DNA from: Nonomuraea indica
GTDB taxonomy: Bacteria; Actinomycetota; Actinomycetes; Streptosporangiales; Streptosporangiaceae
DNA: 64,000 bases
Assembly (NCBI RefSeq): GCF_002850745.1
Contig: NZ_PJOK01000064.1
Coordinates: 113,873 to 177,872, forward strand
Direction of reading: 5' to 3'
Part shown: positions 50,433-58,887 of the stretch, in pieces
Layout: the number at the start of each line of letters is the position of its first letter
How positions within the stretch are numbered: position 1 is the first letter of the stretch
The notes under the pieces: generated by a model
What the model was told of the DNA's origin: nothing
Database searches by the model: none
The model's input: the letters and a program-made list of their open reading frames with translations, nothing else
Position numbers and translations under genes: made by a program

Positions 50433-51035
50433 GTGCCGACCGGGGTGCACATTCGCGACGCGCGCCAGCAACTGTTCGACGCAGCCGAGCGCGTCCTGCT
50501 CCGCGACGGGGCCCACGCGCTGACCAGCCGCGCCGTCACCGCCGAGGCAGGCGTCGCCAAGGGGGTCCTGCACCGGCACTTCGCCGACTTCGACGACTTC
50601 CTCGTCGAGCTCGTGCGAGACCGCATCGCCCGGGTCGACGACCAGGCCGCCGCGCTGCGCGCATCCGCCGGGACGGGCAGCGTCGCCGGCAACCTCACCG
50701 GAGCGCTGACAGACCTGTTCGACTCGGTCGCGGTGGCGATCGTCAGTCTCGTCATCTTCCGGGACGAACTGCGCACCCGACTGCGTCGAACCAGGCCGAC
50801 TCAGGGCATTCCGGTCCTGACGGAAGCCGCGGCCATGATCGCCTCCTACCTCCGCGACGAGCGCGACATGGGCCGCATCGCGGCGGACGCCGACGTCGAG
50901 GCGCTCGCACTCTCCCTGATCGGGGCCGGGCACCTGCTGTTCGCCGGCCAGGAAGGCGCCCCACCGGAGATGGAAGCCATCGACAAGGTCGTGACCACGG
51001 TCATCGCCGACGTCGTGCAAAGACGGCTGCTGTGA
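50433..51035 (+). CDS. TetR-family regulator
   Basis: 200 residues from GTG 50433 with AAGGGG six bases upstream. HTH: QLFDAAERVLLRDGAHALTS, VTAEAGVAKGVLHRHFADF. The ligand domain has SLVIFRDELRTRLRR and MGRIAADADVEALALSLIGA. A start at 50358 is rejected because it runs through the second operator. It probably represses itself and the divergent methyltransferase. Confidence 0.9.
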   Translation: MPTGVHIRDARQQLFDAAERVLLRDGAHALTSRAVTAEAGVAKGVLHRHFADFDDFLVELVRDRIARVDDQAAALRASAGTGSVAGNLTGALTDLFDSVAVAIVSLVIFRDELRTRLRRTRPTQGIPVLTEAAAMIASYLRDERDMGRIAADADVEALALSLIGAGHLLFAGQEGAPPEMEAIDKVVTTVIADVVQRRLL

Positions 51036-51354
51036 CCGCCCCTCCACGCAACCCGGGGTCCCCCGATCACGAGATCGAGCACCTGGCGTGGAGGCCCCCA
51101 CAAGGCAGAACCCGGCCCACCCCGTCGCGGCCTGCGTGCCACCGGTGTGGAGATCTCGGGCAGCCAGGTAGCTCGCCCCAGGTCAGCGATTCTGGGATCG
51201 CCCCACGTAGATGATCGGCTGCGGCCGGTACCGGTGCGGATTCTGTACCGTCCCGGTGCTTGATGCGGGGAGCTGCGCCGGGCCGACATCCAGCTGCAGC
51301 TGCTGTCCGGCCCGTGGCAGGGCTCTACGACCCGAGTGGGCGCGGCGCTGTGCG

Positions 51355-51456
51355 TCTTCTTCGTTCGAGGCTGCCGCGGGCGGCGACATGGACGCCCTGC
51401 TCGCCATGCTCGCGCCCGACGTGGTGCTGCACGGGGACGGTGGCGGAGCGCGACGT
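51355..51456 (+). pseudogene. fragment of a SigJ/ECF41-type sigma factor
   Basis: SSFEAAAGGDMDALLAMLAP and DVVLHGDGGG match the start of the SnoaL-like domain of ECF41 sigma factors (normally FLAAAxxGDLxxLLxLLAPDVVLxGDGGG). The sigma part is gone and the frame leads into unrelated sequence. The surrounding 51036-51504 has no intact gene. Confidence 0.6.
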
Positions 51457-51504
51457 GGGTTCTCAGCAGGCCTACGCCAAGCGGCTCAAGACGGGGAGGA
51501 GCTG

Positions 51505-52908
51505 TCAGCGGCCGCTCGCTGCCTGCTTGGCCTCCTGGCTGTTCGGCGCGGGCGCCCCTCGGCGTCCGGCCGCGGTCAGCCACAGGCCGGTGAACACGGC
51601 GCAGACCAGCGTCACGGCACCCGCTGCGAGGAAGGCGCTGTTGAGGCCGGATCCGAAGGAGGCGCCGCCGGACTCCCGCGTGTGGACGATCGCCCCGAGC
51701 ACCGCCACGCCGAGCACCGCGCCGATCTGCCGGGTGGTGCTGCTGACGCCTGAGGCCAGGCCGCCCTCCTGGGGGCTGACCGCCTGGATGGCGGCTCCGG
51801 TCAGCGGCGACATGGTCAGAGCGAACCCGATGCCGACGACCGTAAGCCGCCACCACACGTTCCCGTAGCCGGTATCGGCGTGGACGAAGCCCAGCGCCAG
51901 CAGCCCCAGCCCGGCCAGCGCCAAGCCCGTGCTGACGACGACACGGAAGCCGTACCTGGCCGCCAAGCGGCCCGCGTACGGGCTGACGATCACCATGGCC
52001 AGTGAGACGGGCAGGGTCTGCAGCCCAGCGACCAGGATCGAAGCGCCCTGGACGTAGACGAAGAACTGGGAGAAGAAGAACGACGCCCCCATCAGCGCGA
52101 ACCCGACCACGACCATCGCCGTGTTGGACACCGCGAACAGCCGCTGACGAAACAGTCGCAGCGGCAGCATGGGCGTCGATGCACGACCCTCGACCACGAC
52201 GAACGCGGCCAGGAGCGCCAGCCCGGCGGCGAAGCTACCCAGGATCACCGGCGAGGTCCAGCCTCGGGAACCGCCCTCGATAAGGCCGAAGGTCACAGCG
52301 CCCACGCCCGTGGCGGACAGGACCGTGCCGGGGACGTCGATCGGCGGCGCGCTCGGGTTGCGGGACTCCCCCAGCACGCGCAGCCCGGCCAGCAGCAGGA
52401 CGACCCCGATGGGCACGTTGACCAGGAAGATGGCGGGCCAGCCGAAGGACTCCACCAGGATCCCGCCCACCAGCGGTCCGACGGCCAGGCCAGTGCCGCT
52501 GAACCCGGCCCACAACCCGATCGCTCTGACGCGCTCTCTCGGGGCGGGACACGCGGCGGTGAGCAGCGCCAGTGAGGCGGGGCTCAGCGCCGCGGCTCCG
52601 ACGCCCTGCAGTACCCGTCCGGCGATCAACCAGCCGATCGAGGGCGCGAGCGAACACACCACCGACGCGGCCGTGAACACCACCACCCCGGCCAGGAACA
52701 CCCGCCTGCGGCCGAACCGGTCGGCGAAGACGCCGCCCGACAGCAACAGCATGGCCACCAGCAGCACGTAGGCGTCGACGATCCACTGCAGGCCGGTCAG
52801 CCCGGTGTGGAGCCGCTGCTGCATGTCCGGCAGGGCGGCACCGACGATCGTGTTGTCGAGCAGCACCATGAACTGACCTGCGCAGGTCAGAGCGAGCAAC
52901 GCTTTCAC
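51505..52908 (-). CDS. MFS transporter, DHA2/14-TMS drug-exporter type
   Basis: 467 residues, 13-14 membrane helices. Motif A is GGVFADRFGRRRVFLAG and motif C is GTGLAVGPLVGGILVE, diagnostic of H+-coupled antiporters; FLVNVPIG is DHA2-like. It exports small hydrophobic compounds. It is divergent from a TetR gene at 52999 with paired operators in between, the usual drug-efflux arrangement. ATG 52908. Confidence 0.92.
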   Translation of the reverse strand: MKALLALTCAGQFMVLLDNTIVGAALPDMQQRLHTGLTGLQWIVDAYVLLVAMLLLSGGVFADRFGRRRVFLAGVVVFTAASVVCSLAPSIGWLIAGRVLQGVGAAALSPASLALLTAACPAPRERVRAIGLWAGFSGTGLAVGPLVGGILVESFGWPAIFLVNVPIGVVLLLAGLRVLGESRNPSAPPIDVPGTVLSATGVGAVTFGLIEGGSRGWTSPVILGSFAAGLALLAAFVVVEGRASTPMLPLRLFRQRLFAVSNTAMVVVGFALMGASFFFSQFFVYVQGASILVAGLQTLPVSLAMVIVSPYAGRLAARYGFRVVVSTGLALAGLGLLALGFVHADTGYGNVWWRLTVVGIGFALTMSPLTGAAIQAVSPQEGGLASGVSSTTRQIGAVLGVAVLGAIVHTRESGGASFGSGLNSAFLAAGAVTLVCAVFTGLWLTAAGRRGAPAPNSQEAKQAASGR

Positions 52909-52920
52909 GAACTTCCCTCC

Positions 52921-52988
52921 TAAAAGCAGTTCACGACTGCGTTAACGTAGACCCGTGGAGGCTCTAACGCAAGCCACAACTGCTTTAA
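52921..52988. promoter_or_regulatory. two inverted copies of a TetR operator
   Basis: TAAAAGCAGTTcacgactGCGTTA (52921-52944) and its near reverse complement TAACGCaagccacAACTGCTTTAA (52965-52988) face each other. Each contains an AAGCAGTT and a GCGTTA block. One copy serves each divergent promoter. Confidence 0.75.
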
Positions 52989-52998
52989 GGTGAGGGGC

Positions 52999-53568
52999 AT
53001 GGATGAGCAGGGGCGGGCCAGGCGGCCCGGCGGGCGCAGCGCCCGGGTCCGCGCGGCAGTGCACCAGGCCGTTACCGACCTGGTGAGGGAGCGCGGCTAC
53101 GGAAACTTCACAGTCGGCGACATCGCGGCCCGCGCGGGCGTGGCCGACACCAGCCTCTACCGCCGGTGGGGCAACCTCCAGGCCCTGCTCGGCGATGTGC
53201 TACTGACCCGGCTCAACGCGCGGTCGCCGATGCCTGACACCGGCAGCCTGGCCGGCGACCTGCGGACCCACGCCGCCAACGTGGCCCGCGAGGTCACCGG
53301 ACCCGACGGCCTGGCGCTGGTGCGGCTGACCCTCGCGCTGTCAGGCGAGGGTCAGCAGGGCCTTCAGGCGCGCGACGAGCTCCTGGCCGACCGCACCAGG
53401 CAGTTGCAGGCCATGCTCGACCGCGCCCGCCGCCGCGGCGAGGACCCGCCTGACGTACTGGAGGTGCTGGACCATCTCGTGGCGCCGATCTACATGCGCG
53501 TCCTGTTCGGCGCGGGCCCGCTCACCCCTGACTACCTCGACGGATTGGTCGATCGGTTGCTCGCCTGA
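52999..53568 (+). CDS. TetR-family regulator of the MFS exporter
   Basis: 189 residues from ATG 52999, with AGGTGAGGGG just upstream. HTH: VTDLVRERGYGNFTVGDIAA, RAGVADTSLYRRWGNLQALL. The C-terminal domain belongs to the TetR_C_33-like group (APIYMRVLFGAGPLTPDYLD). Likely represses itself and the exporter until a drug binds. Confidence 0.9.
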   Translation: MDEQGRARRPGGRSARVRAAVHQAVTDLVRERGYGNFTVGDIAARAGVADTSLYRRWGNLQALLGDVLLTRLNARSPMPDTGSLAGDLRTHAANVAREVTGPDGLALVRLTLALSGEGQQGLQARDELLADRTRQLQAMLDRARRRGEDPPDVLEVLDHLVAPIYMRVLFGAGPLTPDYLDGLVDRLLA

Positions 53569-53882
53569 TCCAGTCCTTCGCGCTTCGGAACAGCCGGTGC
53601 CCGTCGACCGTCGTCGGCGAGCGCAACCTGGCGGATGACGGAGGCGCACCGCATGGATCCGGTCATCGCCGAGCTGACCGCGACGCCGGTGCGCGCGTTC
53701 CTGGCCGGGCTCGCCGAACTGTCGCCGGCCAGCCGCAACGGACTAGGCCTGAACGTGGCCTCGGCACTTTGCGCCCGATCAACGCGCCGACCGGCGAACA
53801 GCGACCTCGAAGACGCCGTCAGCCATCTCCCCGCCGATCAGTAGGGCCACCGCGATGGAAGGCGTCTTCGCGCCACTCCGCG
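53569..53882. other. gap with one unassigned short frame
   Basis: A plus-strand frame from ATG 53653 to 53844 (about 63 residues; ITELTATPVRAFLAGLAELS-like start) looks mildly coding but matches no family, and there is no good Shine-Dalgarno. I see no RNA gene or repeat. Confidence 0.3.
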
Positions 53883-54548
53883 TCAGGCGTCACTCGTGTC
53901 CTGGGTGCCGACGAAACGCAGGTGGCCGTGCAGGAAGGTGTGGACGCCCGCGGTGACCGTCTCGTCGATCATGTCGGCGGACAGGCTGGCGTGAACCGTC
54001 GGCAACCCCGCCGAGACCAGCAGGAGCAGGTGGAGCGCCGCACGGTCGGGGTCGTCGATGCGGAGCACCCCTTGCTTCGCCAGCCGCTGCAGATGGCCGG
54101 CCAGCTCGCGGCGGACCCGCCGTGGCCCGGTCTCCTGCCAGGCGTCGACCGCCTCCTGGGGGATGTGGCCCGCTTCGGCGTTGATCTGCCTGACCAGGGA
54201 GAAGTGGGCGGCGCTGTCGGGCCTCGGTGTCACCCAGTCCCGGCCGAACTCGATGAGGTCGGCCTCCACGTCGGTGACCTTGTGCAGGTGGCGGTCGATG
54301 ATCGCGATTTGGGCGTCGGCGGCCTGTCTGGCGCTTTCCTGGATCACGGCGAGGAACAGTTCGGCCTTGTCGGCGAAGTGGTTGTAGATGGTCCGGGTGG
54401 ACACCCCCGCCTCGGCCGAGATCGCGTCGATGCTGGCGCGGGTGTAACCGTCGCGGGCGAACACCGTGAGGGCGCCGTCCAGGATCGCCTGCCGCTTGCC
54501 GGTCAGCCCTCGGCGCGGCCGGGGCGTTGTGCCGTCTTCCTTGGTCAT
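53883..54548 (-). CDS. TetR-family regulator
   Basis: 221 residues from ATG 54548 with GGAGG eight bases upstream. HTH: DGALTVFARDGYTRASIDAI, AEAGVSTRTIYNHFADKAEL. The C-terminal domain has SLVRQINAEAGHIPQEAVDA. It is divergent from the FMN reductase-aldo/keto reductase operon, and the gap has two direct repeats, so it probably controls these genes. Confidence 0.92.
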   Translation of the reverse strand: MTKEDGTTPRPRRGLTGKRQAILDGALTVFARDGYTRASIDAISAEAGVSTRTIYNHFADKAELFLAVIQESARQAADAQIAIIDRHLHKVTDVEADLIEFGRDWVTPRPDSAAHFSLVRQINAEAGHIPQEAVDAWQETGPRRVRRELAGHLQRLAKQGVLRIDDPDRAALHLLLLVSAGLPTVHASLSADMIDETVTAGVHTFLHGHLRFVGTQDTSDA

Positions 54549-54576
54549 CCCAGGTCCTCCGACAGAAATGCAATGA

Positions 54577-54609
54577 ACGTTGTACTTTTTGCCATGCACG
54601 TTGTACTTT
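54577..54609. promoter_or_regulatory. paired direct-repeat operator
   Basis: ACGTTGTACTTT occurs at 54577-54588 and 54598-54609, 21 bp apart (two helical turns). It lies between tetR and the NADPH-dependent FMN reductase gene. Confidence 0.7.
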
Positions 54610-54653
54610 ACCTCGTGCCGCACCCCGGCGGCACCGTCGCGAGGAGTACACGC

Positions 54654-55265
54654 ATGATCAAGATCGCCATTGTCATCGGCAGCACCCGCCCTCGACGCAG
54701 GACCGCGGTAGCGGCCCGCTGGGTCGGCGAAGTCGCCGCCCGCCACCCGGCCGTCATCGCGGAAGAGGCCGCCTTCGAGGTCGTCGACCTGGCCGAATAC
54801 GGCCTGTCCGTACTGGATGAGCCGCTGCCCGCCCTGTTCGGCGACTACCACCACCCGCACACCCACCGGTGGGCCGAGACCATCGCCTCCTTCGACGGGT
54901 TCGTGTTCGTCACCCCCGAGTACAACCACTCGGCCCCGGCGGCGTTGAAGAACGCCATCGACTTCCTGTTCGCCGAGTGGAACAACAAGGTCGCCGGGTT
55001 CGTCAGCCACGGCGTCCATGGCGGCGTACGCGCCGTTGAACATCTGCGGCAGGTCATGACCGAACTACAGGTCGCGAACGTGCGCACCCAGGTCGCGCTG
55101 TCGGCCTTCACCGATTTCGAGATCACCGATCCGGCCGAGCCCGGCACCATCGCGCCCGGCCCGCACCAGGAGCCGACCCTGAACGAGTTGCTGGACGAGG
55201 TCATCGCCTGGTCCCGGGCACTGAGGCCGCTGCGTCAGCAAGCCGGTCAGGCGGTGGGCGCATGA
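54654..55265 (+). CDS. NADPH-dependent FMN reductase-family protein
   Basis: 203 residues from ATG 54654, GAGGAG upstream. Flavodoxin-like fold: IAIVIGSTRPRRRTAVAARW binds the FMN phosphate, and FVTPEYNHSAPAALKNAIDF is the second FMN motif. It reduces FMN or quinones with NAD(P)H and may supply electrons to an oxygenase. Its stop overlaps the aldo/keto reductase start (ATGA), so the two are co-translated. Confidence 0.9.
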   Translation: MIKIAIVIGSTRPRRRTAVAARWVGEVAARHPAVIAEEAAFEVVDLAEYGLSVLDEPLPALFGDYHHPHTHRWAETIASFDGFVFVTPEYNHSAPAALKNAIDFLFAEWNNKVAGFVSHGVHGGVRAVEHLRQVMTELQVANVRTQVALSAFTDFEITDPAEPGTIAPGPHQEPTLNELLDEVIAWSRALRPLRQQAGQAVGA

Positions 55266-56290
55266 GCATGCGCTACCGGCTGCTGGGCCGTACCGGATTG
55301 CGGGTCTCCGAGGTCTTCCTCGGCGCGATGACCTTCGGTGACGAAGAGATCGGTGCCTCGCCCCAGGAGGCTCGTCGCATCCTGGACCTGTACGGCGAGG
55401 CCGGCGGCAACCTCATCGACACCGCCGACTTCTACTCGGGCGGGCGGAGCGAGACCATCCTCGGCGAACTGCTGACCGGTCGCCGCGACCGGTTCGTCCT
55501 GGCCAGCAAGTACACCGTCTCGCGCGACGGCAGTGATCCCAACGCCGCGGGCAGCCACCGCAAGAACCTCATCCTGTCCCTGGAAGCCAGCCTGCGCCGG
55601 CTGCGTACCGACTGGCTCGACCTGTACTGGGTCAATCTGTGGGACCGGCACACCCCGATCGAGGAGACCATGCGGGCGCTGGACGACGCCGTGCGCGCCG
55701 GGAAGATCCTCTACATCGGCATGTCCGACGCCCCGGCCTGGGTGGTCGCGCAGGCCAACACCCTGGCCGACTGGCGCGGCTGGACCCCGTTCGCGGCCCT
55801 GCAGGCTCCTTACAGCCTGCTCAACCGCGACATCGAACGCGAACTGCTGCCCATGGCCGAGACCCTCGGCCTGACCGTCGCCGCCTGGGGACCGCTTGCC
55901 CACGGCGTCCTGTCGGGCACGTTCACCTCCGCGAACGGGCCGCGAGAGAGCACGCGGGTCAGCCCGCGCTCTCTCGGAGCCCGCGAGCACGCCGTCGCCC
56001 AGGCGGTGCGGGAGGTCGCAGACGAGATCGGCGCCACCTCCGCCCAGGTGGCCGTCGCCTGGACCCGGGCGCGATCCCGCGCCGTGCATCCGATCCTGGG
56101 CGCCAGGAGCGCGGCGCAACTCCAGGACACCCTCGGCGCCCTGGACCTCACCCTGCCCGAACAGGCCGTACGACGCCTGGAGGCGGCCACCGGCTTCACC
56201 CTCGGCTTTCCCGGCGACTTCCTCTCCCAGGCCGGCCAGGCGGTGTTCGGCGAGGCCTCGGCCAGGCTCGATGGAAGACCCCTGCCATGA
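55262..56290 (+). CDS. aldo/keto reductase with Asn at the usual catalytic His
   Basis: 342 residues. TIM barrel with GGNLIDTADFYSGGRSE (Asp and Tyr) and RFVLASKYT (Lys); the position usually LxxxH (IHRWD-like) is DLYWVNLWDRHTP, Asn instead of His. The Asp-Tyr-Lys part of the tetrad is intact. C-terminal AWTRARSRAVHPILGARSAA is the NADP-binding region. It likely reduces carbonyls or acts as a potassium-channel-like family member. Co-translated with the FMN reductase. Confidence 0.88.
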   Translation: MSMRYRLLGRTGLRVSEVFLGAMTFGDEEIGASPQEARRILDLYGEAGGNLIDTADFYSGGRSETILGELLTGRRDRFVLASKYTVSRDGSDPNAAGSHRKNLILSLEASLRRLRTDWLDLYWVNLWDRHTPIEETMRALDDAVRAGKILYIGMSDAPAWVVAQANTLADWRGWTPFAALQAPYSLLNRDIERELLPMAETLGLTVAAWGPLAHGVLSGTFTSANGPRESTRVSPRSLGAREHAVAQAVREVADEIGATSAQVAVAWTRARSRAVHPILGARSAAQLQDTLGALDLTLPEQAVRRLEAATGFTLGFPGDFLSQAGQAVFGEASARLDGRPLP

Positions 56291-56424
56291 GCGGGGAACG
56301 CATGCCCGCGGCCGTCAACGCCTGGCTCACCGTGCCGCCCGCCATCACCGCCCCGTGGCTCCTCGGCCCGCTGGCCACCATCGGTACCGGCCTCGTGCTG
56401 GGAGCCGGCCTCGCCGCCATGTGA
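56287..56424 (+). CDS. possible 45-residue single-pass membrane protein
   Basis: Starts in the stop of the aldo/keto reductase gene (ATGA) and reads MSGERMPAAVNAWLTVPPAI, then PWLLGPLATIGTGLVLGAGL, one membrane segment. The tight overlap argues for translation, but its length and lack of homology leave it uncertain. Confidence 0.4.
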   Translation: MSGERMPAAVNAWLTVPPAITAPWLLGPLATIGTGLVLGAGLAAM

Positions 56425-56555
56425 CGCCAGGCCGCCGCTCATCGAGGCGGGCGTTGTCTGGTCACGATGCCCAGATGCGACAAAGCTGATTACATGATTA
56501 CAGATCGCCTGATATGTTCCTACGCGAGATCGATATCAGCCAAGGGCGGGATCCA

Positions 56556-57317
56556 ATGATCGTCGAGTACATCCGCTACCGCATCCCCGGCGAACGCTCG
56601 GCGGAATTCGAGGAGGCCTATCGCAGGGCGTCCCGCTTTCTGGCCGGTGCGCCGCAGTGCGTGAACTATGAGCTCAGCCGCTGCGTGGACGAGCCCGCCT
56701 GTCACATCCTGCGGATCACCTGGACCTCGACCGAGGACCACCTGGAGGGGTTCAGAGGCGGGGAGCTCTTCCCCGGGTTCCTGGCAGAGATCAAGCCCTA
56801 TGTCGGGATGATCGAGGAGATGCGCCACTACGAGCCGACCGGGGTGCGCGGCGACGGCGGCTCGGTCCCCACCCTGTACACGTGGATGGGCGGGACCGAG
56901 GCCCTGGAACGGCTCACCGAGCGGTTCTACGAAACGGTCAAGGCCGACGAACTGATCGGGCCGCTGTTCGCACACATGGACCCGGCCCACCCTCGCTACG
57001 TGGCCATGTGGCTGGCGGAGGTCTTCGGCGGCCCGGCGCGCTACACCGGCGAGCGCGGCGGCTACCCGCACATGCTCGGCATGCACCGCAACAGAGCCAT
57101 CACCGAAGCCCAGCGCCGCCGCTGGGTGAACCTCCTGGCCGACGCCGCCGACGCGGTCGGCCTGCCGGACGACCCGGAGTTCCGCGCCGCGTTCATGGGC
57201 TACATCGAATGGGGCACCCGCCTGGCCCTGGCCAACTCCCAGCCAGGCGCCACCCCCGTGGAGCAGGCCCCGGTGCCGCACTGGGGCTGGGGCGTCGCCC
57301 CGCCGTACCAGGGCTGA
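56556..57317 (+). CDS. fusion of ABM (antibiotic biosynthesis monooxygenase) domain and group II truncated haemoglobin
   Basis: 253 residues from ATG 56556. Residues 1-95 are an ABM-type ferredoxin-like domain (IRYRIPGERSAEFEEAYRRA, YELSRCVDEP, LRITWTSTEDHLEGFRGGEL). Residues 105-230 are a group II truncated haemoglobin: Tyr B10 in ERFYETVKADELIGPLF, proximal His in GGYPHMLGMHRNRAITEAQR, RRWVNLLADAAD and YIEWGTRLALANSQPG. Haemoglobins of this group bind O2 and NO; the ABM domain may be a small haem- or quinone-oxygenase. A single chain couples the two. Possibly NO or redox defence. Confidence 0.9.
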   Translation: MIVEYIRYRIPGERSAEFEEAYRRASRFLAGAPQCVNYELSRCVDEPACHILRITWTSTEDHLEGFRGGELFPGFLAEIKPYVGMIEEMRHYEPTGVRGDGGSVPTLYTWMGGTEALERLTERFYETVKADELIGPLFAHMDPAHPRYVAMWLAEVFGGPARYTGERGGYPHMLGMHRNRAITEAQRRRWVNLLADAADAVGLPDDPEFRAAFMGYIEWGTRLALANSQPGATPVEQAPVPHWGWGVAPPYQG

Positions 57318-57341
57318 GACTCCTCGTCAGAAAGGACGGCC

Positions 57342-58514
57342 ATGGCCGGCATCCTCCGAGCGCGCGAACACGACGCCAAGGTCGTGCCCATCGAGCTCTT
57401 CTTCGACCTCGTCTACGTCTTCGCCATCACCCAGCTGTCCCACCTGCTCCTGGGCCACCTCGGGCCGGCCGGAGCGGCGCAGACGCTGCTGCTGACACTG
57501 GCGGTCTGGTGGGCCTGGATGTACGCCACCTGGACCACCAACTACTGCGATCCCGACCATCCCGCCATGCGGCTGACACTGGCGGGCATGATGCTGGCCG
57601 GATTGGCCATGGCAGCAGCCGTGCCGCAGGCGTTCGGCGCCCGCGCCCTGTGGTTCGCCGCAGCCTACGTCGCCCTCCAGGTGGGGCGCTCGGCGGTGGT
57701 CGCGATCGCGGCGCGCAACACCCCGAACGGGCACCTGTTCCGGCTCATCCTCATCTGGCACACGGTCGCCGCGCTGCTGTGGATCGGCGGCGCGCTGGCC
57801 GGCGGCACCGTCCAGGTGGCACTCTGGGTGGCGGCGCTGGCCGCAGAGTACGCCGCGCCCTGGCACGGCTACCGGCTGCCGTTCCTGCGCCGCTCCAGCA
57901 CCGCCCAGTGGACCATCGACGGCGCCCACATGGCCGAGCGCTGCCAGCTCTTCGTGATCCTCGCCCTCGGCGAATCCATCCTGATCATCGGACTGACGCT
58001 GGCCGACGGCGATCACCTCTCGGCGGCCACCGTGGCCGCGTTCGCCGTGGCCTTCCTCACCAGCATGGCCATGTGGTGGGTGTACTTCGACAGAACCGCC
58101 GAGGCCGCCGCCGAGAAGATCGCCGCCTCGGCCGACCCGGGACGGCTGGGCCGTTCGGCCTACACCTACGGCCACATCCCCATCGTGGCCGGCATCATCG
58201 TCACCGCCGTCGGCGACGAGCTGGCCATCGCCCACCCGCTCGCCGCCACCACGGCGGGCACCGTGCTCACCGTCCTGGGCGGGCCGATCCTGTTCCTGGC
58301 CGGGCATGCGGCCTTCCATCGAGCCGTCTTCGGCGACCTGCCGACAGGCAAGTTCACCGCCATCGCCGTCCTTGCCGCGACCGGGCTGGCCGCTCTCCTC
58401 GTCCCCTCACTCCTGCCGCCTCTCGCCCTGGCGATCATGGCCGCGGTCGTCGTCGGCGCCGTCGCTCTCCAGGACCGCCGCCCACCGGCCCGCGGAGCGG
58501 TCATGCCCGGCTGA
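57342..58514 (+). CDS. LtrA-family membrane protein
   Basis: 390 residues, about ten membrane helices. The LtrA pattern VPIELFFDLVYVFAITQLSH near the N-terminus and GAHMAERCQLFVILALGESIL in the middle is diagnostic. LtrA is named for low-temperature requirement in Listeria; its molecular function is not known. It starts 24 bp after the haemoglobin fusion, so it may share its transcript, and ends at a strong terminator. Confidence 0.9.
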   Translation: MAGILRAREHDAKVVPIELFFDLVYVFAITQLSHLLLGHLGPAGAAQTLLLTLAVWWAWMYATWTTNYCDPDHPAMRLTLAGMMLAGLAMAAAVPQAFGARALWFAAAYVALQVGRSAVVAIAARNTPNGHLFRLILIWHTVAALLWIGGALAGGTVQVALWVAALAAEYAAPWHGYRLPFLRRSSTAQWTIDGAHMAERCQLFVILALGESILIIGLTLADGDHLSAATVAAFAVAFLTSMAMWWVYFDRTAEAAAEKIAASADPGRLGRSAYTYGHIPIVAGIIVTAVGDELAIAHPLAATTAGTVLTVLGGPILFLAGHAAFHRAVFGDLPTGKFTAIAVLAATGLAALLVPSLLPPLALAIMAAVVVGAVALQDRRPPARGAVMPG

Positions 58515-58519
58515 ACACG

Positions 58520-58570
58520 CTCTGCCCCGACCGGCCTGCCCCGGCTTTCCGCAGGCCGGCCGGGGCAGAG
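58520..58570 (+). terminator. terminator after ltrA
   Basis: CTCTGCCCCG-a-CCGGCCTGC pairs with GCAGGCCGG-c-CGGGGCAGAG, a 19-bp stem with one A-C mismatch and an 11-base loop, immediately after the ltrA stop. Confidence 0.8.
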
Positions 58571-58635
58571 ATTCCCTCCGGTCCCACCGCGCGTCCTGAC
58601 CCGGACGGGCGGGGCGGTCTCCAGCGGGTGCCGGG

Positions 58636-58836
58636 GTGCTCGTTCGGCGGGAAGATCGGATAGAAGACGTGCTCGCTCCTTCCCTCCCGGATGATGAGCG
58701 TGCGGCGCCGGAAGAAGCGCTTGCCACCGGCCTGGAAGGTCGGCAGCCCCAGGGTCTCGGCCAGCCGGAAGCCGGTGTCGGCGAGCATGGCGTACGGCAG
58801 CCGCAGTCGTTCCGCTGAGTGCACTGTCACCGACAC
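58636..58836 (-). pseudogene. C-terminal remnant of a peroxiredoxin
   Basis: Minus-strand RLRLPYAMLADTGFRLAETL, GLPTFQAGG, RRTLIIREGRSEHVFYPIFP and PNEH match the second half of AhpC/TSA-type peroxiredoxins. The N-terminal catalytic Cys domain is missing and the frame then changes sense near 58636. It is not translated as a complete enzyme. Confidence 0.7.
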
Positions 58837-58887
58837 CGAACGGCTGACCCGGAGGCGGACCCCGCACCCAACATCCTCAGGACACTT

